The notes under the pieces are model-generated. The model saw nothing but the letters and a program-made list of their open reading frames with translations, did not search any database and was not told the DNA's origin. Below are positions 39,846-49,867 of a stretch of DNA of 64,000 bases, one piece after another (positions within the stretch are counted from its first letter, which is position 1; each line of letters starts with the position of its first letter). The position numbers were made by a program, and so were the translations under genes. This stretch comes from Henningerozyma blattae CBS 6284 (Eukaryota; Ascomycota; Saccharomycetes; Saccharomycetales; Saccharomycetaceae), in the NCBI RefSeq assembly GCF_000315915.1, contig NC_020187.1:1178001-1242000 (forward strand), written 5' to 3'.

Positions 39846-41564
39846 TCAATCAGAATCATTTTCATCATCATCTCCATCATTATCGTCAACTGTCAAGATA
39901 GTATCAGGGTTATTGTTATGAATATATTTTCTAGAGATACGAGAGCTTCTACCAGTCTGTTTAGCAAGTTCTCTAGCATTGTTTTGAAGTGCTCTTAATT
40001 CAGTATCAAAAGTTTTACGAACAGTTCTGTTACTAAATGCATCCCATAATTTTAATCCACCGGTAACACCACCAACAATCATTGTAGCACCAATTTCGAT
40101 ATCTGGGGCAAATGCTGAAGTTAACACATTACCAACACCCAAGTCTCTAGATAATACCATTGATGGACCTTTTGCGTTTGAAGGATCAAATTTCCATAAT
40201 TTAATAACTTTTTCGCCCATAGCACCTGTTAATAACATACCTGGAATGTTCTTAGGCACACTCAAACCAGCAATACCAGCATCGTGAGCTTTTAAAGTCC
40301 ATAATGGTTTGGATTCGACAGAACGTACATCAAAGGAATAAACATTACCATTATCAGTACCTGCTAGGACTGTATAATCATTTATGAATGATGCAGTTTC
40401 AATTTCTTCACCGGACATGACATTCCAATACTTAGACATATTTTTTTCGTCAGAGATACGAACATCAGTTAATGCAATTTTACTATCATAGCCAGCTGTC
40501 AATAAAATTGAACCATCTGTTTGATGCCATTGAGAAGATGATACTCTAGAGCCATGATGAACTTGGTTTAATGATCTAGCAGCAGTACCACTGTTTAAAT
40601 CCCATAATTTAACTGTTGAATCAGCACTTGTAGATGCTAAGATTGCTCTAAATAATTGATTATGTGCTAATGATAAAACAGCGTCAGTGTGATGGGTAGT
40701 AACATGGTTGTTGGAATTTTTTTTGCCCTTCTTCTTTTTCTTTTGTGATTTACTAATTAAGTTAGGCATTGAATTATCCATAGGTTCACCTAATATTAAA
40801 TCAGGGAATGCTTTATCAACACAATCTAAATTCCAAATTTCAATATTTGGATCAAAAGTACCAATAGCTGCAAAATTGGCAGCATCATCGTTGTTAGAGC
40901 CTGGTGCATAATTAATCCATTCGACACATAAGGGGAAAGCTGGTAACATTAAGTCATGATGAACATATAAAGAACTGTCACGAACTAAGCCACGAGCCAT
41001 ATCTGGGTCATTGGTATCACCTTCTTCAGATGGTACATCTCCATGGAAACCAGCACCATCATCATAAATGTAGACATCTAAATAAGAAACATCATCTTCA
41101 GTACGTGTAGCCAAAACTAAGTTATCGGTTGGGTATACTTGCAATTCTTCTTTTTCTTCTTCTGTGTCTTTATTGGTTGGTAATGATATGTATGGATCTT
41201 CACCATTTTCATGGAATTCAACATCTTCATTTTGTAAACTTGGGAACATAGTAGCTTGAACACCTTTAGCAAAGTTATTGCTATTATCATCATCATCATA
41301 ATGTTCCATATCGAATTCTTTTAAATCATCATCAACATCAATTTGATCTTTTAAGACGGAATCGGAAAGTTTGTTCCCATCTGTATTGTCATTAGAATTT
41401 TCAGCTTCTTCTTCTTCTTGGGCTTCAGTTAAATCTGCACGGGCATCATCTAGATTTAGTTGTGCTAATTGGTTAATTCTTTCCATTTCTTCATCGTCCA
41501 ATTCATACTTAACAGGAAATTCAGAGGCAATACCCCTTGGAACCCAAGCTGTTGCTGATATCAT
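39846..41564 (-). CDS. PWP1: WD-repeat ribosome biogenesis factor Pwp1
   Basis: Pwp1 is a nucleolar WD40 protein needed for processing of 25S rRNA precursors and 60S subunit assembly. The 572-residue length matches S. cerevisiae (576). It opens with MISATAWVPRGIASEFPVKY, the highly conserved Pwp1 N-terminus, then an acidic region (about 40-130). At least five WD-type repeats follow, for example AHNQLFRAILASTSADSTVKLWDL, and VKLWKFD and LKLWDAF-type strands. A basic patch KSQKKKKKGKK (about 275-285) and an acidic C-terminus DDNDGDDDENDSD are also present. A PAC plus RRPE promoter pair lies upstream, the hallmark of ribosome-biogenesis genes. Confidence 0.97.
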   Translation of the reverse strand: MISATAWVPRGIASEFPVKYELDDEEMERINQLAQLNLDDARADLTEAQEEEEAENSNDNTDGNKLSDSVLKDQIDVDDDLKEFDMEHYDDDDNSNNFAKGVQATMFPSLQNEDVEFHENGEDPYISLPTNKDTEEEKEELQVYPTDNLVLATRTEDDVSYLDVYIYDDGAGFHGDVPSEEGDTNDPDMARGLVRDSSLYVHHDLMLPAFPLCVEWINYAPGSNNDDAANFAAIGTFDPNIEIWNLDCVDKAFPDLILGEPMDNSMPNLISKSQKKKKKGKKNSNNHVTTHHTDAVLSLAHNQLFRAILASTSADSTVKLWDLNSGTAARSLNQVHHGSRVSSSQWHQTDGSILLTAGYDSKIALTDVRISDEKNMSKYWNVMSGEEIETASFINDYTVLAGTDNGNVYSFDVRSVESKPLWTLKAHDAGIAGLSVPKNIPGMLLTGAMGEKVIKLWKFDPSNAKGPSMVLSRDLGVGNVLTSAFAPDIEIGATMIVGGVTGGLKLWDAFSNRTVRKTFDTELRALQNNARELAKQTGRSSRISRKYIHNNNPDTILTVDDNDGDDDENDSD

Positions 41565-41700
41565 ATTATGCTAATGTAGTTTACTACCGTAAAAGCTAAA
41601 AACAAATAAATAGCATATTAAAACATATATTTATAATTTAAATTTTTTAATATTTGTTTAATTGCTTCTTTTTTTTCACTATGTTAATTTTGGAACTCAT

Positions 41701-41734
41701 CTCATCGCATTTCGCAAATTTTTTTGAAAATTTC
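41701..41734 (-). promoter_or_regulatory. PAC and RRPE elements of PWP1
   Basis: CTCATCGC (41701-41708), the reverse complement of PAC GCGATGAG, lies 137 bp upstream of the PWP1 start codon. It is followed at 41725-41734 by TGAAAATTTC, matching the RRPE element bound by Stb3. The pair is the standard promoter signature of the ribosome-biogenesis regulon, controlled by Dot6/Tod6 and Stb3. Confidence 0.7.
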
Positions 41735-43343
41735 TGAACCGTATTTAATGATCTGTTACTCTTCTAAGGAATAAATTTATTCTTTCAACTTATAATACAG
41801 TAAATATAACAAAAATGTTATTGCTTACATTATTAAGTAATTGAAATATATAAATATTTATAATTTTTTCAAATTCCTACAAATTATCTATGATCTTTAA
41901 TTGTATTTATATGTTAAATTATTAATTTTATTGCATAACGTGTAATATTAGACCATAGCACAGTTCAGAAAAAGGTACACCTTATTTAGAGCATAATTAG
42001 TTATAATAAAAACTAGTCTAGTTTTGTAGGAGAAGTGATTTAATGTTTGAAGCAAAAAGGTAATTATTCCAAATTTTATATTTTGTTTGATAATTTTGTA
42101 CAATTACGAAGTTAAAAAAATAAAATTTAAATGTTTAAATTATCTTCAAAGGATAAGAATTACAACTTAAGATCTTTCCTGATGTTGCCTTGCTAATAAT
42201 TCAATAAATATCTTACCTTTTGTCCATATCATGCTACTAGAACTTGACACCATTTAACATTGTTGCTTATCATTCTCAGACGATTAATGCAAACTGAAAT
42301 ATGATTATGTATTAGCTAAACTGTACCTTTTCAGTAGACTTAACATACAGATAGTCTTAACTTTAATAATATTTTTTAATCTTATTTCTCAGGCAATATA
42401 TATCGCATTATATAAATATGGTCCTGGAACTCTGAGACTAACCTTAACTTGAAGTTATTTGACTGGTCCTCTTTTATCATAATAACTATTAGCTATTATA
42501 ATCGCATTATTAATTTTGTAATCATCTTCACTAAATGTTTCTGGTTAAGCCGAAGTTGAAACAATTTTTGTTCACTATTTTTGGTTAAGAGATATTGTAT
42601 ATCCTAATTTATGATGGACGTGACCCTTTTTTTTGAGTTCTTGGGCTATGTTTTCCTTTTTGTATAGCTCCTAACACTTTCTTGAGATATTGACTATATA
42701 TACTCAAACTTATTTAAATTATATTCATAAATAAAAATTCTAATAATAACAATTATTTCTTTATTATTCTAGAATACCCTGAAACACATAGGCCTATCAG
42801 TTAATAAATTTATACCTTCTTGTACTTTACTACTAATATATACTAAGGTTACTTATTTGTGATCAAGATTTAGCAAAGAAATTCAAACTAATTTTTTTTC
42901 AAAACAATGGGAAATTGTTCGTTACAATGTTAATGGTGATTTTATAATTAAGAAAGAATAACTCTCAATACTTTAAATGGAACAACATAGAAGCGCGGCT
43001 ATATATAATGTCCCGAAAAAACAATTCGGGTCATAGTAATATTAACTTGAAAATAGGGATATTATAAAAAAAATGTTCTGTAATATTAACGTTTAAACAA
43101 TAAAATGGATGATTATTTTTTAACAAATAGCTTTACTATCTCTAGAGTTCCTTTTTTTTACAAGGAAAACATCAAGATTAATATAAACTATTTATGTAGA
43201 GGCCGTAAGTTTCGTTTTATTTGAAATACGTATAAATGACTAATTAATGTATTTCCTTTGGATATATTTTTCTGTTTTCTATTGGGCTAAAACTTACATT
43301 CAAATTAAAGTATCATTCAATTGATTGAAAGGAAGCTTAAGAA
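41735..43343. other. Gene-poor gap upstream of the decayed gene
   Basis: About 1.6 kb without a supported gene. A 28-codon minus-strand frame (42167-42253) encodes a protein-like segment (MIWTKGKIFIELLARQHQ) but is too short to call. A hairpin CCCGAA (43012-43017) / TTCGGG (43025-43030) lies about 320 bp upstream of the pseudogene and could be a zinc-cluster factor site. A small palindrome AAAACTAG/CTAGTTTT lies near 42008-42025. I saw no transposon ends. Confidence 0.5.
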
Positions 43344-44089
43344 ATGAGTTTTACCGCCAAAACATCAAAAGGTAAAATAATTGAGTTGAAAGATAACTAC
43401 CCTTTCATCAATGGAAGGAAATATTATCTAGTTGATGAATGCCATATAGAAACAGAAGAGGATAATTCTCAGGATTTTATTCGACTAAAAGAAAAATTAA
43501 ACAACCCTAAAAATCTCTTTCCAAAAGTAAAAGCCAAATTAGGAACTAGTGACTCCTTTCATATAAGGTACAGAGACATTATATTGTATGTGGCTAAGTT
43601 AGATAAATTATAGTATCAATATCTTACTCAAGGGGATTTTACCAAGCATTTCTTAACAATCAAAGATAGAGATGCTCATTATATGGAATTAAATCAAATG
43701 ATGAGTACTGCATTATGCATGCTTATATTCATAACCTCTACACCTATGTACCAAGCAAGATTACAATTGCATTTTGGAAAATTACTGAAGAATATGAATG
43801 GCTACAAAATGTTCATGTGGATTAGAAATGATATTTTTCTCAACATTTTATTACTATCCAACAAACTTTGGGCGAAATTATATATACTTCTACAAGTATC
43901 GGTTGTAATAAAAAGAAGTTGGAGGAAAAAATTCAGCAGCTAACAAATCAATTAAAACAGCCCTCAAGGCTAGATTGGGAATTCATGGATCAGCTGCAAT
44001 CAGCTGATGCTGCAAGTTTGTTAATTGAAAGAAAATCATATTGGGGTAATATAAGAAGGTTATTAATTGATGAAATTTATAAGCAATAA
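43344..44089 (+). pseudogene. Decayed protein-coding gene of unknown family
   Basis: Protein-like sequence runs through about 745 bp but is broken. The first part is open from the ATG at 43344 to a TAG at 43611 (89 codons, including NGRKYYLVDECHIETEED). The same frame continues sensibly past the stop to about 43680. From about 43682 the better frame shifts (HAYIHNLYTYVPSKITIAFW and onward) and hits TAG at 43823 and TGA at 43829. It then reopens, including an 86-codon stretch ending at 44089 with KKLEEKIQQLTNQLK and DWEFMDQLQSADAASLLIER. At least one frameshift and three stops are needed to join the parts, so I call it a pseudogene of roughly 245 codons. The family is not recognised. The 89-codon first part might still be expressed. 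Confidence 0.55.
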
Positions 44090-45088
44090 ATTTATTAACA
44101 GTTAAATCATCTCACTAAGGTAGTTCTCAAATTATACAAAAGAGAAGCACTTCTCTAACTGAATTTTACTTTCAGAACGGGTTTATTTTGGTCCTAATTA
44201 ATTATTTATTTGAATAAAATTCTGTGAGTCAAAAAGAAAAATAATAAAGTAGACATTACAACAAAGTGCCCATGTATTTATTTGAATATTAATATTTCGG
44301 TTTAGGGGATATTTTTTTGTTCCTACAACCTCTGCCATATAATTCCATCAAAATTTTAAAATTTTATAGACAATTACCATAATTATTTAGGTGTATAGGT
44401 ACAATTCAAAGCATTTCTTGATAAAAAAAATGCTCCTAGAAGGAACGGTTTAAAATATGGAACTGTTTTACGTACAGGCTATGGGTGCTTAGGTGCTTCG
44501 AAAGAATTTTACAAGTTTGATACCTCTTTGGAATTGGTTTGCTGAAAATGGTAATATTTTGTTTTATTAAGGATCCCACTGAGAAATCAACGATAATTCT
44601 GCAAAGTTACGGCCATCTGTTCTTTAAAATAAAGTGACAATAATATGCTTGTATTAATCCTCCAAAATTTTTAAATTCTTGCCTAGTTCTTGTACATACC
44701 CCTCAATGCCAACTCAACCCACATATATATCTAAATAATTTTAGTTTTAATTGGCTTAATAGCATATACCTCGAAATAAATAAAATATAGAACTTAAAAT
44801 TTTGGGGCTTCTAGTGTAATACGAACATATTGAGTGAAGAATACGAAGCTAATAGAAAGTGAATAAAGGTTTTCTATTTCTGAAGCCTTCTTTTCACGTG
44901 TTGTCGGGAATAATTCCCTAGCCACAACCGACAAGATATTCTCCATAACTTAAAAAGAAAATTAAGTAATTCATTGAAATTGATTTACTATGCAAAAATT
45001 ATAAAAGAGGTACTAAACTTAGTAGCATCATCTTCTATTATCTTTTTCCATTTCAGATCCAATTAATAATAGAGATTAATAATTAAAG
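44090..45088. promoter_or_regulatory. NMT1 upstream region
   Basis: About 1 kb between the decayed gene and the NMT1 start codon. An E-box CACGTG lies at 44895-44900 (TTCACGTGTT), 189 bp upstream of NMT1. The rest is AT-rich with no gene or RNA recognised. Confidence 0.5.
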
Positions 45089-46495
45089 ATGGATGAAGCT
45101 GGCTTAAAAGAAATTATTTTATCGCCTGAAGAAAAGGCCAAAAAATTACAAGAATTATTGAAATTATTGCAGTTGAATAATGGTGATATCACAAAACTTA
45201 CTCAACAACAAAGAAAGGAAATGAAAGACTACAAATTTTGGAGTACTCAACCAGTTCCAAGCTTTGACGAAAAAGTTAGTGCTGAAGGTGCAATTGATAA
45301 AATTAAGACTCCAGCTGATATTCCTGATGAACCATTGCCAATGGTAGCCGATTTTGAATGGTCCACTATAGATGTGGATGATGCTAAGGACTTAGAAGAT
45401 GTTTTTGTTTTATTAAATGAAAATTACGTCGAAGATCGTGATGCTGAATTTAGATTTAATTATTCCAAGGAATTTTTCAATTGGGCTTTAAAGAGTCCAG
45501 GATGGAGAAAAGATTGGAATGTTGGTGTTAGAGTTAAATCTACAGGAAAATTAGTCGCTTTCATTTCTGCTATACCAGTTCATTTAAATGTCAGAGAAAA
45601 GTCTATCAAAAGTGTAGAGATTAATTTCTTATGTGTTCATAAACAATTAAGATCAAAGAGACTGACTCCAGTGTTAATTAAAGAAATTACAAGAAGAGTA
45701 AACAAACAAGACATTTGGCAAGCTTTGTATACAGCTGGTATTGTACTACCTTCTCCACTTAGTGTATGTAGATACACTCATCGTCCATTGAATTGGGCAA
45801 AATTAAACGAAGTTGGATTTACACCATTACCACCAAATTCGACAAAGACTGAAATGGTTGCCAAATACACATTACCAAAGAAAACCACTTTGAAAGGTTT
45901 AAGACCGCTAGAAGAAAAAGATATTGATGAAACTTTAGAACTTCTAACTAAATATCAAAAGAGATTTGATTTAACTCAAGTATTTACTAGAGAAGAATTT
46001 GAACATTGGTTTTTAGCTGATGCACACCATAAAACATTGCCATACAAAAATAAAGTCATATTCTCTTATGTTCTTGAAAATAATGAGGGGAAAATTACTG
46101 ATTTCTTCTCCTTCTACTCTTTACCATTTTCAATTCTAAATAATCCAACTTACAAAGAATTAGGAGTTGGTTACTTGTTTTATTATGCCTCTGATGCGGA
46201 TTTTGCATATAATGATAGATTTAATGAGGAAGCCACTTCTGCTTTAAAGAAGAGACTTGTCAAATTGATGAATGAAGCCTGTATACTTGCTAATAATGCA
46301 GGCCTGGATGTTTTCAATGCCTTATCTTCTCAAGATAATAATCTATTTTTAGATGATTTGAAATTTGGTTTGGGTGATGGGTTATTAAATTTCTATTTAT
46401 TCAATTACAAAGCTTTCCCAATTGAAGGTGGTCTAAATGAAGACCACTCTCTTGATGTTAGCAAACGTAGTAACGTTGGTGTTGTCATGCTATAA
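45089..46495 (+). CDS. NMT1: Glycylpeptide N-tetradecanoyltransferase (N-myristoyltransferase)
   Basis: This essential cytosolic enzyme transfers myristate from myristoyl-CoA to N-terminal glycine of proteins such as Arf1. The 468-residue protein (S. cerevisiae 455) shows the two-lobed GNAT-like family sequence: YKFWSTQPVP near the start; then NYVEDRDAEFRFNYSKEFFN; and the myristoyl-CoA signature EINFLCVHKQLRSKRLTPVL around residues 177-196. It continues with SVCRYTHRPLNWAKLNEVGF and ends at VGVVML, consistent with the functional C-terminal carboxylate of the family. The tail has an insert relative to S. cerevisiae just before the end (GGLNEDHSLDVSKRSNVG). Neighbours PWP1 and NCW2 match chromosome XII order. 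Confidence 0.97.
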   Translation: MDEAGLKEIILSPEEKAKKLQELLKLLQLNNGDITKLTQQQRKEMKDYKFWSTQPVPSFDEKVSAEGAIDKIKTPADIPDEPLPMVADFEWSTIDVDDAKDLEDVFVLLNENYVEDRDAEFRFNYSKEFFNWALKSPGWRKDWNVGVRVKSTGKLVAFISAIPVHLNVREKSIKSVEINFLCVHKQLRSKRLTPVLIKEITRRVNKQDIWQALYTAGIVLPSPLSVCRYTHRPLNWAKLNEVGFTPLPPNSTKTEMVAKYTLPKKTTLKGLRPLEEKDIDETLELLTKYQKRFDLTQVFTREEFEHWFLADAHHKTLPYKNKVIFSYVLENNEGKITDFFSFYSLPFSILNNPTYKELGVGYLFYYASDADFAYNDRFNEEATSALKKRLVKLMNEACILANNAGLDVFNALSSQDNNLFLDDLKFGLGDGLLNFYLFNYKAFPIEGGLNEDHSLDVSKRSNVGVVML

Positions 46496-47407
46496 TTGGC
46501 ATTATAAAAGAATCATTCATACACTTATTTTATTTTCCTGGATTATAACTGATTACAGAAATATAAATATATTATGTATATAGATATATCATATACATAC
46601 ACACAGCCTTAATAGATATTATTTACTTTTTTTTTATTTCACTTCTATAATTAATACTTTATATATTATTAATAAGCCATATTACTATAGTCTCCTCTTT
46701 TCTACTTGTAGATAAGAGTTTGTTGAGCAGAATGGAGGCATAGTTTAAAACAATTCAAAATTTTACATTTATTTTTTATTATTATTTCCAGGTATTATAT
46801 TACTCAATCAGGAATATATTGTTGTATTGGTTTTCGGCTAAATATTCCACTTACCTAGCCATTTAATTTACAAGATCTCGATTTTTCCGTTATATCGTAT
46901 TTATCTAGAAAAGCAAATGTCAGCCATTTCCGAAAGTGTCGTAAATCTGCGGGGAGATTTAGTTACATTATAGAAAAAAAGGCTGGGAAAAAAAGAGGCT
47001 GGTAGATCTAAGAACAAGCCACAATTTTAAAGATCTCAACCGGACTATAATTCTTAGACACTGGAAAAAGGGTTTAGGGCATAGGTAATCATGATTCAGT
47101 TTTCAGTATTGCTGGGTACTCATAGAAAACTCCATTAAGGCATAATTTGAAATAATTCCTGGCATATTTTCCTGTCTAGGAAATGCAAAATCGTTGAACT
47201 TTGAACAATGATATTATCTCGAAAAAAGAGTTTTTAGTGAAAAAGTTTATCGACTTAAAAATAGTCTTGAACTATATAAAAGCAAAGGAATTTTATAAAT
47301 ATTGAATAATATTGTTTGTATCAAATATTTTTTACAATATATAAAATATCATCATCAAACAAAGACCAAAACATTAACAAAAGTTTTCTCAGACATCCAA
47401 ACTTACA
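46496..47407. promoter_or_regulatory. NCW2 upstream region
   Basis: About 910 bp between NMT1 and NCW2. The left part is NMT1 3' sequence with TATATA elements (46565-46600). The right part is less AT-rich in places (46860-47160) and ends with a TATATAAAA-type box near 47273 and an A-rich leader. No motif was assigned with confidence. Confidence 0.5.
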
Positions 47408-48577
47408 ATGAAATTCTCTACTCAATTATTATTTTCTGTTGCTTCTGCTGCTTCTATTACCCTTGCTAAAGAAATGGGTACTCTAGATAATTTCGATGAT
47501 ACTACTGCTGGCGCCGTTTTAGCCGATGATAGCACTGCTGCTACTGATGATTACAGCGAATGGACTAACACTGTGACTACTGCCATCAAAGAGAGCTGGG
47601 AAGATGAATTAGTCTCTGGTGCCAAGAGTATTGCTACCAAGATTGCTACTGGTGCTGAAAGTGTTGCTACCAAAGTTGCTACTGGAGCTGAAAGTGTTGC
47701 TACCAAAGTTGCTACTGGAGCTGAAAGTGTTGCTACTAAAGTAGCAACTGATGCCAAGAGTGTTGCAACTGAGGGTGCCTCTAAAGTTAAAGATACCTTT
47801 GATACTACTACAGATGCTACCTATGTAGGTAAATCATCCATTGAAGACTCATTAAAAGTTTCTACTCAAGCTAGTAATGGCCAATTTGCAGTTGAACCAT
47901 CTGCAACTGTTGTTTCTACAAACGCTAATGGTGATGTCACCACTGAATATTTATGGGTTGCTGCATCTGAAACAGATAGTAAAGCTGACAAGAAACATGA
48001 CAAAACAGAAACTTTAGCTTCCAGTAATGTGGAAGAATCAATCACTTCTGCTATCGAATCTGCTACTAGTACCAAAAGTAAAAACGATAAGAAAAATTCT
48101 AAAGATGAAAGTGAAACTTCAGGAGCTTCTTCAAAGACCGGTCTATATGCTGATGAACCATTAAGCACTTTGGTTGGTACTAATTCAAATGGTGAAACAT
48201 ACACTTCTATGGTCTGGTGGTTACCATCCTCTGAAATGACTAAATTGGTTGCATCTAAAACTTCAGCTTCAGATGATAAATCTTCAGACAATGAATCTTC
48301 CACTTCTAAAGAAAAAGCTGACAAGAAGACTAAGGAAAAATCTAAACAATCTTCTAGCACAGAATTTACTACACATGTTACTACTATTAAGAGTAAATAC
48401 GTTACAACTGAACACGACAAAGCTAAAACTTTAACTACTACCTACATTGATACTGAAATTAGCGCCTTCCATACTGTTAAAGTAGCTATGATTAAAAATG
48501 ACACTGCTAACGCTGCTGATAAGAACGGTGTTGCATTAGGTGTCGGTGCTGCCTGTATTGCCGCCTTCTTATTATAG
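47408..48577 (+). CDS. NCW2: GPI-anchored cell wall mannoprotein, Ncw2-like
   Basis: This is a predicted structural wall protein. The N-terminus MKFSTQLLFSVASAASITLA is a signal peptide, cleaved near residue 20. The C-terminus has a hydrophobic GPI-attachment tail (GVALGVGAACIAAFLL) preceded by small residues (NAADKNG). The body is Ser/Thr-rich and Lys-containing. Residues 71-125 hold five 11-residue repeats. Two diverged modules resemble each other: one with VVSTNANGDVTTEYLWV (about 168-184), the other with LVGTNSNGETYTSMVWW (about 257-273). S. cerevisiae NCW2 (YLR194C, about 254 residues), next to NMT1, is the positional counterpart; this protein is longer (389). No enzymatic domain is seen. 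Confidence 0.85.
   Translation: MKFSTQLLFSVASAASITLAKEMGTLDNFDDTTAGAVLADDSTAATDDYSEWTNTVTTAIKESWEDELVSGAKSIATKIATGAESVATKVATGAESVATKVATGAESVATKVATDAKSVATEGASKVKDTFDTTTDATYVGKSSIEDSLKVSTQASNGQFAVEPSATVVSTNANGDVTTEYLWVAASETDSKADKKHDKTETLASSNVEESITSAIESATSTKSKNDKKNSKDESETSGASSKTGLYADEPLSTLVGTNSNGETYTSMVWWLPSSEMTKLVASKTSASDDKSSDNESSTSKEKADKKTKEKSKQSSSTEFTTHVTTIKSKYVTTEHDKAKTLTTTYIDTEISAFHTVKVAMIKNDTANAADKNGVALGVGAACIAAFLL
47618..47782 (+). repeat. 33-bp coding minisatellite (5 units) in NCW2
   Basis: Five tandem 33-bp units start at 47618, 47651, 47684, 47717 and 47750; units 2 to 4 are nearly identical. Each encodes 11 residues of the form GAESVATKVAT, and the outer units are diverged (GAKSIATKIAT, DAKSVATEGAS). 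The near-identity of the central units, including third positions, points to recent unit duplication. Confidence 0.9.
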
Positions 48578-49138
48578 ACCAATTCCTGTTGAACCAAATC
48601 AACTTTTTTTTTGTCATTCACTTTTACAATAATCTATTCATAAAAACAGAAACAAAACAAACCCCATTGCATATTACCAAAGAGACTCTGCTTTTTGGTA
48701 AAAATAACGTTAAATATCAAATTAGTTAGTAGACATTATATAAAAACAAATAACTCTACATAAAAAAATAAACATAGTTCAATATTATTAAAAAATAAAT
48801 CTGATAAATAAAACGATCATATAAAAAAACACATAATAATAAAATAATACAACAAGAAAAATTAAAAAAGATAACCGTTTTAACGGTTATTAAAGATTAA
48901 AGAAATGTGAGAGACAGTCTATTAAAAAACATTAATTGATGAATGAAAAAAAGAAAGGTTTAACGTTAGAAATAAAGAATATTAAAATAAGAAGAAAAAG
49001 CAAAAGAAAAATGAATATTAAGAAAAATGGAATGAAAAACAAAAAAAAACAAATATTATACATACGAGACGCGAAAACAATAGAATAAGAATGTCAAAAA
49101 GAATATTACTGGAAAATAGTCCGGAGTGATTTAGTAAT
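48578..49138. other. Convergent NCW2 / PAR32-like 3' region
   Basis: About 560 bp of A-rich sequence between two stop codons. Its only distinctive feature is the palindrome ATAACCGTTTTAACGGTTAT at 48871-48890 (9-bp arms, 2-bp centre), which could fold as a hairpin in either transcript or bind a Myb-type factor (AACGG core). No gene is seen. Confidence 0.55.
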
Positions 49139-49867
49139 TTAGTGAATGAGTAATGGGGTGACGCAATGTACCTTAACAAAGTAGTTATATGAATGAAAAA
49201 TTGAAGATAACCAATTTTTACTCTTAGAATTGGAAGAATTAGATGTCACAGATTTATTATTACTTGTAGTTGGTGATAATAAATTTCCTGCACCACCTCT
49301 TCCAATTCTAACCGGTCTCTGTTGGAAAGGGTAATGAGGTGGAGGCGGTGGAGATTTAGAGGAATCCTTTGTTGAAGTGAGTGTCTTCTGTATCTTATGA
49401 TTGCGGTGATGATTTGGTTTATCTAGAACTTTCGAATCGCTTACGATTGATTTAATTCTAGAAATAGATTTATTTTTTTCTAAGTGATCATGACTATTAA
49501 GTGTCGTGTCACTAACGAAAGAATCATCATCCACATTGTAATATGAATCATCTATTATATCTTCATCATCACTATCACTATCACTAGAACATGGTGATGC
49601 AAAGACGGTAACAGAATCTTCAGGAATAATTACAGCATCACCTACATCTTGAGCAATTCTAGTTAATTTTGGATCTACATTTTTCCTCATATTACCAGCA
49701 CCACCTCTACCAGTACTGAAAACAGGATGTAAAATATTTGGAGTCTGTGAGCCTTGTGGGACCAATTTTGGAGAAATTTTGGAATCTGTCTTGTGAATAT
49801 TGCCAGCACCACCTCTACCAATGTAGACGTATTGGTGAGCTGTTGGTGTATCCATCTTAGCGTGCAT
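49139..49867 (-). CDS. PAR32: Par32-like protein with GRGGAGN repeats
   Basis: This is a disordered protein of the DUF3602 type, defined by repeated GRGGAGN motifs. Three copies are present: YIGRGGAGNIHK near the N-terminus, TGRGGAGNMRK in the first third, and RIGRGGAGNLLS near the C-terminus. The middle is acidic and Ser-rich (SDSDSDDEDIIDD). S. cerevisiae Par32 (Amu1, about 295 residues), phosphorylated after rapamycin, lowers ammonium uptake through Mep1 and Mep3. The open frame extends upstream to 49936, but those 23 residues (KIYFSLQKHQ and onward) look like translated leader. I therefore place the start at MHAKMD (49867), or possibly MDTP (49855). The gene sits where UPS1 would be expected by chromosome XII order. 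Confidence 0.8.
   Translation of the reverse strand: MHAKMDTPTAHQYVYIGRGGAGNIHKTDSKISPKLVPQGSQTPNILHPVFSTGRGGAGNMRKNVDPKLTRIAQDVGDAVIIPEDSVTVFASPCSSDSDSDDEDIIDDSYYNVDDDSFVSDTTLNSHDHLEKNKSISRIKSIVSDSKVLDKPNHHRNHKIQKTLTSTKDSSKSPPPPPHYPFQQRPVRIGRGGAGNLLSPTTSNNKSVTSNSSNSKSKNWLSSIFHSYNYFVKVHCVTPLLIH

Noticed and set aside
43683..43943. 86-codon frame read as an independent gene inside the decayed locus
   Set aside because: Its second half is out of frame with the more protein-like reading. It is better explained as part of the pseudogene.
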